From NCBI RefSeq assembly GCF_037688875.1, contig NZ_JAWDIE010000017.1:20617-84616 (forward strand): DNA of 64,000 nucleotides, read 5' to 3'. The stretch's first letter is position 1. Each line of letters starts with the position of its first letter. Source of the DNA: Amphibiibacter pelophylacis. Its GTDB lineage: Bacteria > Pseudomonadota > Gammaproteobacteria > Burkholderiales > Burkholderiaceae_C. The position numbers and the translations under genes were made by a program. Positions 27,254 to 35,447 of the stretch are shown here, in pieces. Below the pieces are notes generated by a model. It had not been told where the DNA came from, ran no database searches, and saw only the letters and a list, made by a program, of their open reading frames with translations.

Positions 27254-28438
27254 TCAATTTAGCACGCCCTGCGCCTCCCCCAGATCGGGTGGGGGCAAAG
27301 CGGCGGCCGGGCGCTGACCGTCGATGACCACCGGGTGCCCCACCAGACGCAGCGTCGTGCCGTGCTTGACGCGCTCGACCACCAGCCCCCGGGCCTGCAC
27401 CTGCGGCTGAGCCAGCGCCTGCTGCACATCGTGGATGGGCGAACAGGGCACGCCCGCCGCGTCCAGCCGCATCACCCAGTCGGCCGTGGTTCGCGCCAGC
27501 AGCGGCGCCTGCAGCAGCGGGATCAGCGCCTCGCGGTGCGCGACGCGGTCGGCGTTGCGGGCGTAGTGCGGGTCGTCGGCCAGATGCGCCAGCCCAAGCT
27601 GCGCAGCGAAGGCGCGAAACTGGCTGTCATTGCCCACCGCCACCACCATGTGGCCGTCCTGCGTGGCCAGCGCCTGGTAGGGAACGATATTGGGGTGGGC
27701 GTTGCCCAGGCGCGTGGGCACGGTCCCGCCGATCAGGTGGTTGCTGGCCTGGTTGGCCAGCATGGCAATCTGCACATCCAGCAGCGCGCAGTCGATGTAA
27801 GCGCCCTGCCCCGTGCGCTGGCGGCGCAGCAGCGCAGCCAGAATGGCTCCAGTGGCGTAGGTGCCTGTCATCAGATCGACCACCGCGACGCCCACCTTCT
27901 GGGGCTCGCGACCCGGCTCGCCGGTGATGCTCATCAGACCGCCTGCCGCCTGGATGGCGAAATCGTATCCCGGCCGCTGCGCATCCGGCCCGGTCTGGCC
28001 GTAACCCGTGATGGCGCAATAGACCAGGCCGGGGTTGATGGCTTTCAGGCTGTCGTAATCCAGACCGTAGCGCGCCAATTGGCCCACCTTGTAGTTTTCG
28101 ACCAGCACGTCGGCGCTGCGCGCCCATTCGCGCATGCGCTCGGCGCCCTCGGGGCTGGCGATGTCCACCGCCACCGAGCGCTTGCCCCGGTTGGCGCAGA
28201 GGTAGTAGGCCGAATCCCGGGGCTGATCCTCCTGCGCGGGCGTGGACCACGGTGGCCCCCAGCCGCGCGTGTCGTCGCCCTGTCCGGGGCGCTCGATCTT
28301 GATCACTTCAGCGCCATAGTCCGCCAGGGTCTGCGTGGCCCACGGCCCAGCCAGAACGCGGGACAGATCCAGCACCCGCACCCCGGCCAGCAGATCGCAG
28401 GCGCCAGCCGGAGTGGCGCCGGTTTCGCTCGCAGCCAT
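27254..28438 (-). CDS. CaiB/BaiF family CoA-transferase, probable succinyl-CoA:glutarate CoA-transferase
   Basis: This is a class III CoA-transferase of 394 residues. The N-terminus GVRVLDLSRVLAGPWATQTLADYG is the family signature, and the region carrying the catalytic aspartate reads VAVVDLMTGTYATGAILAALL. The C-terminus has GVPCSPIHDVQQALAQPQVQARG. The adjacent glutaryl-CoA dehydrogenase gene, seven bases upstream, strongly suggests it activates glutarate, as the GcdG-type enzymes do. No other CoA ligase for glutarate is present. The family covers many acids, so the substrate call rests on context. Confidence 0.88.
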   Translation of the reverse strand: MAASETGATPAGACDLLAGVRVLDLSRVLAGPWATQTLADYGAEVIKIERPGQGDDTRGWGPPWSTPAQEDQPRDSAYYLCANRGKRSVAVDIASPEGAERMREWARSADVLVENYKVGQLARYGLDYDSLKAINPGLVYCAITGYGQTGPDAQRPGYDFAIQAAGGLMSITGEPGREPQKVGVAVVDLMTGTYATGAILAALLRRQRTGQGAYIDCALLDVQIAMLANQASNHLIGGTVPTRLGNAHPNIVPYQALATQDGHMVVAVGNDSQFRAFAAQLGLAHLADDPHYARNADRVAHREALIPLLQAPLLARTTADWVMRLDAAGVPCSPIHDVQQALAQPQVQARGLVVERVKHGTTLRLVGHPVVIDGQRPAAALPPPDLGEAQGVLN

Positions 28439-28445
28439 GCGCGCC

Positions 28446-29642
28446 TCAGTTGCCGAAGGCCGCGATGCCCGTCTGGGCCCGGCCCAGGATCAGGGCATGG
28501 ATGTCGTGCGTGCCTTCGTAGGTGTTGACCACCTCGAGGTTGACCAGGTGACGCGCCACGCCGAACTCGTCGCTGATGCCGTTGCCGCCCAGCATGTCGC
28601 GCGCCATGCGCGCCACGTCCAGCGCCTTGCCGCAGCTGTTGCGCTTGAGCAGCGAGGTCAGCTCGACCGCCGCCGTGCCCGCGTCCTTCATGCGGCCCAG
28701 CTGCAGACAGCCCTGCAGGCCCAGCGCAATCTCGGTCTGCATGTCGGCCAGCTTCTTCTGGATGAGCTGGTTGGCGGCCAGCGGGCGGCCAAACTGCTTG
28801 CGGTCCAGCACGTACTGGCGCGCCGTGTGCCAGCACGCGGTGGCCGCGCCCAGCGCGCCCCAGGCGATGCCGTAACGCGCGCTGTTCAGGCAGGTGAAGG
28901 GGCCTTTCAGGCCTTTGACGCCCGGCAGCAGGTTCTCGGCCGGCACAAAGACCTGGTCCATGACGATCTCGCCGGTGATGGATGCGCGCAACCCCACCTT
29001 GCCGTGGATGGCGGGCGCGCTCAGGCCCTTCCAGCCTTTTTCCAGGATGAAGCCACGGATGTCGTCTTCGCCCGTGGCCGCGTCTTTCAGCTTGGCCCAG
29101 ACCACAAACACGTCGGCGATGGGGCTGTTGGTGATCCACATCTTGGCGCCAGACAGCTGGTAACCGCCGTCCACGGGTGTGGCGCGGGTGACCATGCTGC
29201 CCGGGTCGGAGCCGTGGTCGGGCTCGGTCAGGCCGAAGCAGCCGATCCATTCGCCAGTCGCCAGTCTGGGCAGGTACTTGCGCTTCTGGGCGTCCGAGCC
29301 AAATTTCTCGATGGGCACCATGACCAGCGACGACTGCACGCTCATCATCGAGCGGTAGCCCGAATCGACGGCCTCGACCTCGCGGGCGATCAGGCCGTAG
29401 CAGACGTAGTTCAACCCGGCGCCACCGTAGTCGGCGCTGGTGGTCGGGCCCAGCAGGCCCAGTTCGCCCATCTCGCGGAAAATGGCTGTGTCGGTCTGCT
29501 CGTTGCGGAAGGCCGCCTGAACACGCGGCTGCAGCTTGTCCTGGCAGTAGGCGCGGGCAGCATCCTGCACCATGCGCTCCTCGTCGCTGAGCTGGGATTC
29601 CAGCAGGAAAGGGTCCTGCCACTGAAATGCGGTCTTGCTCAT
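28446..29642 (-). CDS. gcdH: Glutaryl-CoA dehydrogenase
   Basis: GcdH is an FAD enzyme that oxidises and decarboxylates glutaryl-CoA to crotonyl-CoA, passing electrons to ETF. The start at 29642 gives 398 residues, beginning FQWQDPFLLESQLSDEERMV like known GcdH proteins. The FAD-binding segments are CFGLTEPDHGSDPGSM and MWITNSPIADVFVVWAK. RKQFGRPLAANQLIQKKLADM and the catalytic glutamate in NTYEGTHDIHALILGRAQTG are intact. A longer reading frame upstream would run over the gabT stop region. It is 37 bases downstream of gabT and seven bases before the CoA-transferase. Confidence 0.96.
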   Translation of the reverse strand: MSKTAFQWQDPFLLESQLSDEERMVQDAARAYCQDKLQPRVQAAFRNEQTDTAIFREMGELGLLGPTTSADYGGAGLNYVCYGLIAREVEAVDSGYRSMMSVQSSLVMVPIEKFGSDAQKRKYLPRLATGEWIGCFGLTEPDHGSDPGSMVTRATPVDGGYQLSGAKMWITNSPIADVFVVWAKLKDAATGEDDIRGFILEKGWKGLSAPAIHGKVGLRASITGEIVMDQVFVPAENLLPGVKGLKGPFTCLNSARYGIAWGALGAATACWHTARQYVLDRKQFGRPLAANQLIQKKLADMQTEIALGLQGCLQLGRMKDAGTAAVELTSLLKRNSCGKALDVARMARDMLGGNGISDEFGVARHLVNLEVVNTYEGTHDIHALILGRAQTGIAAFGN

Positions 29643-29679
29643 GAAAGGTCTCTTTCTGGGTGAAACTGAAGGCGGAAAA

Positions 29680-30987
29680 TCAGCGGGCGGTAGCGGCGGC
29701 CAGTGTGGCCTGGAGAATGTCCAGGCCCTCGTCAATCAGGGCGTCCGGCGCGGTCAGCGGCACCAGGATGCGGATCACGTTGCCATAGGTGCCGCAGGAC
29801 AGCAGCACCAGGCCGCGCTCGGCGGCGCCGGTGACGACGGCTTTGGTCAGCACCGCGTCGGGCTTGCTGCGGTCGCCGTCGGTGAAGAGCTCGATCGCCA
29901 GCATGGCGCCCAGACCCCGCACGTCCTGAATCTGGCGGTGCTGCTGCGCCATGTCCTGCAGGCGCTGGCGCATGTGCGCGCCGACTTTCTGGCAGCGCTC
30001 CAGCAGCTTTTCTTCTTCGAACACGTCCATCACCGCCAGCGCCGCAGCGCAGCCCAGCGGCGATCCGGCGTAGGTGCCGCCCAGGCCGCCGGGGCCGGGT
30101 GCGTCCATGATGTCAGCGCGGCCGACCACCGCCGAAATCGGGAATCCCCCCGCCATGGATTTGGCCATGGTGATCAGATCAGGCGCCACGCCCGCCTGCT
30201 CCACCGCGAACCATGTGCCGGTGCGGCCCGCGCCGGTCTGAACCTCGTCGGCGATCAGTATGATGCCGTGCGTGTCGCACAGGCGGCGCAGCGCCTGCAG
30301 CAGCTCCGGGGGAGCGACGTTGAAACCGCCCTCGCCCTGCACCGGCTCGATGATGATGGCGGCGACCTGTGTGGGCTCGATGTCGCACTTGAAAATCTGC
30401 TCGATGGATTCCAGCGCGTCGGCCACCGTCACGCCGCGCAGTTCGGACGGGAAACGCGCGTGGAAAATGCTGCCCGGGAAGGGCCCGAAGCCCGCCTTGT
30501 AGGGCGCGACCTTGCCCGTCAGCGCCATGGTCAGCGAGGTGCGGCCGTGGTAGCCCCCCGCAAAGGCGATGATGCCCGGGCGCTTCGTGTGGGCACGGGC
30601 GATTTTCACGGCGTTCTCGATGGCCTCGGCGCCCGTGGTCAGAAAGAGCGTTTTCTTGGCGAAATCGCCCGGCGCGCGCGCGTTGATGCGCTCGGCCAGC
30701 TCGACATAGCTCTCGTAGGCCATCACCTGGAAGCAGGTGTGGGTGAACTGCTCGAGCTGTTTTTGCACGGCGGCCATGATTTTCGGATGGCGGTGGCCGG
30801 TGTTGAGCACAGCGATGCCGCCCGCGAAATCGATGTAGCGCTTGCCGTCCACGTCGGTGACGGTGGCGTTGTCGCCGTCCTGGATGAAGAGCTCGTGCAC
30901 ATGGCCCACGCCGCGCGGGATCGCGGCATTGCGCCGCTGCATCAGCTGCTGGTTGCGGGTCAGGGCGTTCGAGGGAATGGCGTTCAT
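29680..30987 (-). CDS. gabT: 4-aminobutyrate / 5-aminovalerate aminotransferase
   Basis: This class III PLP aminotransferase moves the amino group of GABA or 5-aminovalerate (DavT) to 2-oxoglutarate. The ATG at 30987 follows a CAGGAGAC ribosome site and gives 435 residues. Motifs are YIDFAGGIAVLNTGHRHP, TTGAEAIENAVKIAR, GGYHGRTSLTMALTG, ADEVQTGAGRTG with the Asp that contacts PLP, and the lysine in TMAKSMAGGFPISAVVG. It is the first gene of the operon with gcdH, CoA-transferase, GNAT and gabD, and lies divergent to the MocR/GabR regulator. The presence of gcdH downstream favours a five-carbon substrate. Confidence 0.94.
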   Translation of the reverse strand: MNAIPSNALTRNQQLMQRRNAAIPRGVGHVHELFIQDGDNATVTDVDGKRYIDFAGGIAVLNTGHRHPKIMAAVQKQLEQFTHTCFQVMAYESYVELAERINARAPGDFAKKTLFLTTGAEAIENAVKIARAHTKRPGIIAFAGGYHGRTSLTMALTGKVAPYKAGFGPFPGSIFHARFPSELRGVTVADALESIEQIFKCDIEPTQVAAIIIEPVQGEGGFNVAPPELLQALRRLCDTHGIILIADEVQTGAGRTGTWFAVEQAGVAPDLITMAKSMAGGFPISAVVGRADIMDAPGPGGLGGTYAGSPLGCAAALAVMDVFEEEKLLERCQKVGAHMRQRLQDMAQQHRQIQDVRGLGAMLAIELFTDGDRSKPDAVLTKAVVTGAAERGLVLLSCGTYGNVIRILVPLTAPDALIDEGLDILQATLAAATAR

Positions 30988-31088
30988 GGGAAGTCTCCTG
31001 GTGAAAGTCGGGTGCTGACGGTCTGGCGCAGACAATAATCCCCCGCAGGGCCTGCGACCAGACACAGCCGCTGCGAATTGTCAGGCCA

Positions 31089-31114
31089 CTGTACTGGCAT
31101 TTGCACCAGTACAG
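31089..31114. promoter_or_regulatory. Inverted repeat between gabT and the MocR/GabR gene
   Basis: CTGTACTGG and CCAGTACAG form perfect 9-bp arms around eight bases, 26 bases upstream of the regulator ATG and about 100 bases from gabT. The position fits an operator for the divergent MocR-type regulator. Many MocR proteins use direct repeats, so the symmetry is a little unusual. Confidence 0.55.
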
Positions 31115-31139
31115 CCCGCCGCCATGACAGAATCACGGC

Positions 31140-32618
31140 ATGGACCTCCCTGCCGCCCCCATCACTCCCCCGCACACGGCCCCACTGACTGCGCGCATCG
31201 CCCAGCGCATCCAGGACCAGATCGAACGCGGCGCCCTGCCCGGCGGCGCCAAGCTGCCGTCGATCCGCCAGTATGCGGCCAGCCAGAAAGTCAGCATCCA
31301 CACGGTGGTCGAGGCCTACGACAGGCTGGTCGCCAGCGGCTGGATCCACTCGCGGCCGCATCAGGGCTTTTACGTGCGCCCCCGTCCGGGCGACGCCCCC
31401 GCCGCCGCGCCGCGCGGGCGCGATACCCCGGCCGATTTCGATGGCATGTGGTACTTCAGCGGCGTGTTCGAGCCGCGCGCCATGAACCAGCTGCCCGGCT
31501 GCGGCTGGCTGCCCGCCGACTGGGGTCTGGAGCAGACCCTGCGCCGCAGCCTGCGCCACCTCAGCACCGATCTGCCCAAGCTCAACGGCTACGGGCATCC
31601 GCGCGGCCACCCGCCGCTGTGCCAGTGGCTGGTCGACATGCACGCCGGGCGGGAACTGGCCCTGAAGCCCGATCAGGTTCTGCTGACCCACGGCGCCAGC
31701 CAGGGGCTGGACCTGTGCGTGCGCTCGCTGGTGCGCATCGGCGACGCGGTGCTGGTCGATGATCCCGGCTACGCCAACCTGCTCTTCATGCTGCGCCTGC
31801 AGGGCGCGCGTCTGCTGGGCGTCCCGCGCACCGCGCAGGGCTACGACCTGGATCGGCTCGAAGCACTGTGCCAGCAGCATCGCCCCAAAGTCTTCTTCAC
31901 CCAGCCCAGGCTGCAGAACCCGACGGGCTCGACCGCGTCGCTGGGCCAGCTGCACCGCCTGCTGCAGATCGCGCACCAGCACGATCTGACGCTGGTCGAG
32001 AACGACATCTACGCCGATCTGGACAGCGCTCACCGCCCCTCGCTGGCCAGCCTGGACCAGCTGGCGCGCGTCATCCACATTCACAGCTTTTCCAAGACGA
32101 TCACGCCCAATCTGCGCGTGGGCTATGTGCTGGCGCACCCGCTGCAGATCCGCCACCTGGCGGCGCTGAAAATGGCCTCGGGACTGACCTCGTCCGAGCT
32201 CAGCGAGCGCCTGACGCTGCATGTGCTGCTCGAGGGCCGCTGGCGCAAGCACCTGCTGCGCCTGCGCGAGCGGCTGGCGCAGGCGCATGTGCACACCGCG
32301 CAGTGGCTGACGGCGCTGGGGTTCGAGCTGTTCGCGCAGCCGCAGGCGGGGCTTTTCCTGTGGGCGCGCCACCCGCTGATCGCGCACAGCCAGGCCCTGG
32401 CCCAGGCCGCCGCGCGCGAACGCATCCTGCTGGGGCCGGGGGATCTTTTTCAGGCGCAGGCGCAGACCGACGGCGCACCACCCAGCCCCTGGCTGCGCTT
32501 CAACGTGTCCTTCAGCCTGGACGCGGCGCTGCCGCAGTTTCTGTCGGATCACCTGTCGCGGCGGGATCCGGCCCGCGCACCGGCAAAAAAAGACCCCGGA
32601 CCAGCCGGGGTCACATGA
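31140..32618 (+). CDS. MocR/GabR-type PLP-dependent regulator
   Basis: The protein has 492 residues: a GntR winged helix (about 14-82, with LPGGAKLPSIRQYAASQKVSIHT cut by the wing GWIHSRPHQGFYV) fused to a type I aminotransferase-like domain. The PLP lysine is in HSFSKTITPNLRVGYV, and DDPGYANL and ENDIYADL are conserved. Such MocR proteins bind PLP and an amine and activate divergent aminotransferase genes; GabR does so for GABA. It faces gabT across 152 bases containing a 9-bp inverted repeat. The last ten codons overlap a stem-loop that acts as terminator for the convergent porin, giving the C-terminal tail KKDPGPAGVT. Confidence 0.92.
   Translation: MDLPAAPITPPHTAPLTARIAQRIQDQIERGALPGGAKLPSIRQYAASQKVSIHTVVEAYDRLVASGWIHSRPHQGFYVRPRPGDAPAAAPRGRDTPADFDGMWYFSGVFEPRAMNQLPGCGWLPADWGLEQTLRRSLRHLSTDLPKLNGYGHPRGHPPLCQWLVDMHAGRELALKPDQVLLTHGASQGLDLCVRSLVRIGDAVLVDDPGYANLLFMLRLQGARLLGVPRTAQGYDLDRLEALCQQHRPKVFFTQPRLQNPTGSTASLGQLHRLLQIAHQHDLTLVENDIYADLDSAHRPSLASLDQLARVIHIHSFSKTITPNLRVGYVLAHPLQIRHLAALKMASGLTSSELSERLTLHVLLEGRWRKHLLRLRERLAQAHVHTAQWLTALGFELFAQPQAGLFLWARHPLIAHSQALAQAAARERILLGPGDLFQAQAQTDGAPPSPWLRFNVSFSLDAALPQFLSDHLSRRDPARAPAKKDPGPAGVT
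32585..32612 (-). terminator. Intrinsic terminator of the heptad-repeat porin, inside the regulator coding end
   Basis: On the minus strand GACCCCGG, a 5-base loop and CCGGGGTC are followed by seven T residues, a textbook intrinsic terminator 24 bases after the porin stop. It lies entirely within the last codons of the plus-strand MocR/GabR gene, whose stop is at 32616-32618. Confidence 0.85.
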
Positions 32619-32635
32619 GACACCACCCAACACGC

Positions 32636-33982
32636 TCAGAAGCGGTGTCTCACCCCAAGCTCGTAAGCCGTCTGCGGCCCGGAAGGCTGGCGCGGATCGC
32701 GCGCCGCATTGGCATAAATGGAAGTGCGGGCGCTCAGGTTGTAGCGCACGCCCAAGGCCAGGCGCTGCGCGACCTGGGTGTTACTGGCCTGATAAGCCAG
32801 CATGGCGGCAGCCTGCTGCCTGGCCTGGGTCGCCAGCGCGGTGGCCTGAGCCCCCAGGGTCTGCGCCTGCGTCCCCAGCGACTGCGCCTGCGCCAGGTTA
32901 CCCGCCTGGCCGGCTGCAACTGCTTGCGCGCCCAAAGCTGCGGCCTGGGCGCCCAGCGCCTGGGCTTGCGCCCCGAGTGCTGAAGCCTGGGCCGCCAGCG
33001 GAATACGATCCCGCGCATTGGCCAGGTCCTGCGAATCCAGAATGCCGTAAGACGCCAGCAGCTCGAACGCCCCCAAACGCCAGGTCACCCCCAGCAACGC
33101 CGAGCGCACGGTGTAGCCGTTGGGCAGCCCCAGGCGAGTGAGCTGTCCACTGATCACATCGCCTTTGGCGAAAGTCAGCCCCGGACCGGCGTTGATGTCT
33201 ATAGGCGAGGTCGCCCCACCTTTGGCCCGCCCGACCCCAGCGTGCAGCGTGACCGCACCCAGGTTATAGCGACCACTGAGCGATACCGCCTCTGATGTGG
33301 CATTGCCGATGCGAAAACCTGGCCTGTCGTAGCCCACCCCGATCACGGCGTCGTCGTTGCGCCAGCCCAGCGCCGCACTGACCGGGATGACCTGCACGGC
33401 AGCGTCGTCCGCCTGGGCCTTGTCAGCCACCTGCAGGGCCAGAAAAGCGCCCGCGTACTGTGTCTCAAAAGTCACCGACCGGCTGGCCCGCGAATCCGCG
33501 TAGGGCGATGTCACGCCCGCCATGCTGGTGATTTCGCTGTTGGCCGCTACACCGTCGGTCATGAACGGGTCGGCGGCGGCGGCCATCGTGAAACCGGGCC
33601 GCACCCGCGTGCCCAGCGACAGACGCCCGATGCGGTCGGATTCCAGGTAAACATAGCGGTCGCGCAGACGGATGCTGTCAGTGGGGTCACCGGTCAGGAA
33701 TATCTCCTGGCGGATCACAAAACCCGCTTTGAGCCCATTGCCCAGCGCCTCGGCGCCGGCCAAGGTCAGATGCGTGCCACGCCCCTGCGTGCCGGTGCGT
33801 ACCGATCGGTCGGTCTTGCCCATATCGCGTCCGACCGATGCATCGACTGCACCGGACAAGCTCACCTCGCTCTGCGCCCACACGGGTGCAGGACCCGCCA
33901 CAGCGGTCAGCCCCACAGCCGCAACACCCGCACACAACCAGCCTCGCCTTGCGCTCTTCACACCCGGACGACTGGACCTCAT
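32636..33982 (-). CDS. Outer membrane porin with alanine/glutamine heptad insert
   Basis: This is a general porin of the Gram-negative type-1 family found in betaproteobacteria. The start at 33982 is chosen because it follows a strong AGGGAGG ribosome site with good spacing; an ATG at 34009 lacks one. This gives 448 residues with a signal peptide ending around APVWA and mature QSEVSLSGAVDASVG. GRLSLGTRVRPGF, GVRYNLSARTSIYANA and the terminal phenylalanine (ELGVRHRF) are standard porin strands. Between two C-terminal strands, residues about 329-400 are an Ala/Gln/Leu heptad repeat not expected in a porin. It faces the MocR/GabR gene and has its own terminator. Confidence 0.88.
   Translation of the reverse strand: MRSSRPGVKSARRGWLCAGVAAVGLTAVAGPAPVWAQSEVSLSGAVDASVGRDMGKTDRSVRTGTQGRGTHLTLAGAEALGNGLKAGFVIRQEIFLTGDPTDSIRLRDRYVYLESDRIGRLSLGTRVRPGFTMAAAADPFMTDGVAANSEITSMAGVTSPYADSRASRSVTFETQYAGAFLALQVADKAQADDAAVQVIPVSAALGWRNDDAVIGVGYDRPGFRIGNATSEAVSLSGRYNLGAVTLHAGVGRAKGGATSPIDINAGPGLTFAKGDVISGQLTRLGLPNGYTVRSALLGVTWRLGAFELLASYGILDSQDLANARDRIPLAAQASALGAQAQALGAQAAALGAQAVAAGQAGNLAQAQSLGTQAQTLGAQATALATQARQQAAAMLAYQASNTQVAQRLALGVRYNLSARTSIYANAARDPRQPSGPQTAYELGVRHRF
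32783..32998 (-). repeat. 21-bp periodic repeat coding LGAQAxA heptads
   Basis: Within the porin gene this stretch encodes about eight to nine consecutive seven-residue units of the form LGAQAQA, LGAQAAA, LGTQAQT and LGAQATA. The DNA has a degenerate 21-base period. Leu every seventh residue with Ala in between predicts a long amphipathic helix or coiled coil. Confidence 0.8.
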
Positions 33983-34087
33983 GGGGCCTCCCTGCCAATT
34001 TATCTTCATGTGAAAGATTCTGGCATGGGCTTGGGAGTGGCGTCTGTGAAGTAAAGCCGCCCCAGGAGCAACTTGGCACTGGGCAAT

Positions 34088-34112
34088 AAAAAAGCCGCCC
34101 GAAGGCGGCTTT
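34088..34112 (-). terminator. Intrinsic terminator of the second porin
   Basis: On the minus strand AAAGCCGCC, the tetraloop TTCG and GGCGGCTTT are followed by further T residues (six in the tract). It lies 54 bases beyond the porin stop and is a classic stable terminator. Confidence 0.9.
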
Positions 34113-34166
34113 GGAATGCAGACACAAAGTGCCGATCAGCAGGGCGCTGCAGGAGCGCCCATTGGA

Positions 34167-35240
34167 TCAGAAGCTGTGCGCAATACCCAGGCTGTAGCCA
34201 ACAGCCAGGCGGTTGGCGTTGACAGCAGCATTGTTCTTGTTGGCATCCTTGACGGCCTTGTCATAAGCGACATCACCGAAGATGGAAGTGCGCTTGCTCA
34301 GGCTGTACTTGGCGCCCAGCGTCACCACTTGGCTCACTTTGACAGCTTTCGGGTCAGGCGTAACGATGGTGGCAACAGGCGTGTTGCGGATGTCTGCGTA
34401 CGTCAGGGCAACACGAACGGCACCGACGTTACCAGCAGCGCCAATCTGGGCTGCTTGACGCTTGGCACCAATAGAATCTTTACCTTGACCGTAGCTGGCA
34501 CCGAAATCAGCCAGGCCGGGCATGCTGTAGCCCAGACCCAGAACGGTCCAGTTTTGCTGGTTGGTAGACTTCACGCGACCACGGTCATGACCGATACCGA
34601 CCTTGAAACCCAGCGCATTGAAGCTGGCGCCCACGCTGACGGGCATTTCGGTGGCCAGCGCGTTGGTTTCACCGGCCTTGTTCTTGTCAGACAGTGCCAC
34701 GCCAGCGTACAGGCCGTTGGCGTTGTATTCATAACGGGCAGCACGATCCATGCGCGAAGCGCTGGATTCCCAAGCGCTATCGGCACCGCCTTGGATGGCA
34801 GCCCAGTTATCGCCGTTGTACCAGCCGTTCACGTCAGACCAGCTCACAGCATCGAAAGCAGGCTTGCTGACAGTACCCAAGCTGATTTTGCCAAAGGCGC
34901 TCTGCAAGAATACCAGCTTTTCACCGAAACCAATACCACCGGTGGAAGTGACGTTACCAGCTGCGTCCCTGTTCACGGGAAGGCTGCCGCCACTGGTACC
35001 ACCATCAACGATGTTGAAACGGGGGTTCAGCTTGAAACCAGCCGACAGGCCGTTGCCCAGATCTTCAACGCCCGAGAAGATCAGGCCAGACCATTCGTTC
35101 GACAGAACGCGGTTGTCAGTGGTACCCACAAACTTGCCCACGCCAGCGTTCACGCGGCCAGACAGGGTCACGGAGGACTGGGCCGAAGCCAGACCAGCGA
35201 AGGAAGCCAGAGCGGCGAAGGCGATGATTGTCTTTTTCAT
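34167..35240 (-). CDS. Outer membrane porin
   Basis: A general trimeric porin of 357 residues. The ATG at 35240 gives a clear signal peptide MKKTIIAFAALASFAGLASA, cleaved before QSSVTLSGRVNAGVGK, the usual mature start in Comamonadaceae-type porins. The barrel strands alternate aromatic and small residues, with AFGKISLGTVSKPAF as the constriction-loop region and LGAKYSLSKRTSIFGDVAYDKA near the end, finishing with the terminal Phe of GIAHSF. The gene has lower GC, more AAC/AAG codons and more Thr/Asn than neighbours, common for highly expressed porins. It has a strong terminator and a 207-base leader/promoter gap to coq7. Confidence 0.94.
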   Translation of the reverse strand: MKKTIIAFAALASFAGLASAQSSVTLSGRVNAGVGKFVGTTDNRVLSNEWSGLIFSGVEDLGNGLSAGFKLNPRFNIVDGGTSGGSLPVNRDAAGNVTSTGGIGFGEKLVFLQSAFGKISLGTVSKPAFDAVSWSDVNGWYNGDNWAAIQGGADSAWESSASRMDRAARYEYNANGLYAGVALSDKNKAGETNALATEMPVSVGASFNALGFKVGIGHDRGRVKSTNQQNWTVLGLGYSMPGLADFGASYGQGKDSIGAKRQAAQIGAAGNVGAVRVALTYADIRNTPVATIVTPDPKAVKVSQVVTLGAKYSLSKRTSIFGDVAYDKAVKDANKNNAAVNANRLAVGYSLGIAHSF

Positions 35241-35281
35241 AACAAATCTCCAAAAGGAAGAGAAAACTGGTGTGTCGCAAG

Positions 35282-35304
35282 AGCAGGCGAACAAACTGCC
35301 TGCT
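35282..35304 (-). other. Stem-loop in the porin leader region
   Basis: AGCAGGC and GCCTGCT form 7-bp perfect arms around nine bases, 42 to 64 bases upstream of the porin ATG on the minus strand. It probably lies in the mRNA leader and could affect stability or small-RNA control, as is common for porins; no partner is identified. Confidence 0.35.
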
Positions 35305-35447
35305 ACGGGTGCTAATCTTGCCTGAGAGTGGCGTGAACGCCATGCTTTTGCCCAGAAACTTGCGGCAGTTGTCGCCGGCACACAACAAATCATCAGAAAC
35401 AGTCTGAAACAATCAATCCATCTGTTTGATTATTAAGGATTTTTAAC

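Noticed and set aside
35315..35335. Small hairpin TGGCG-TGAA-CGCCA upstream of the second porin
   Set aside because: Five-base arms are too short to call a regulatory element, although it lies near the 7-bp stem in the same leader.
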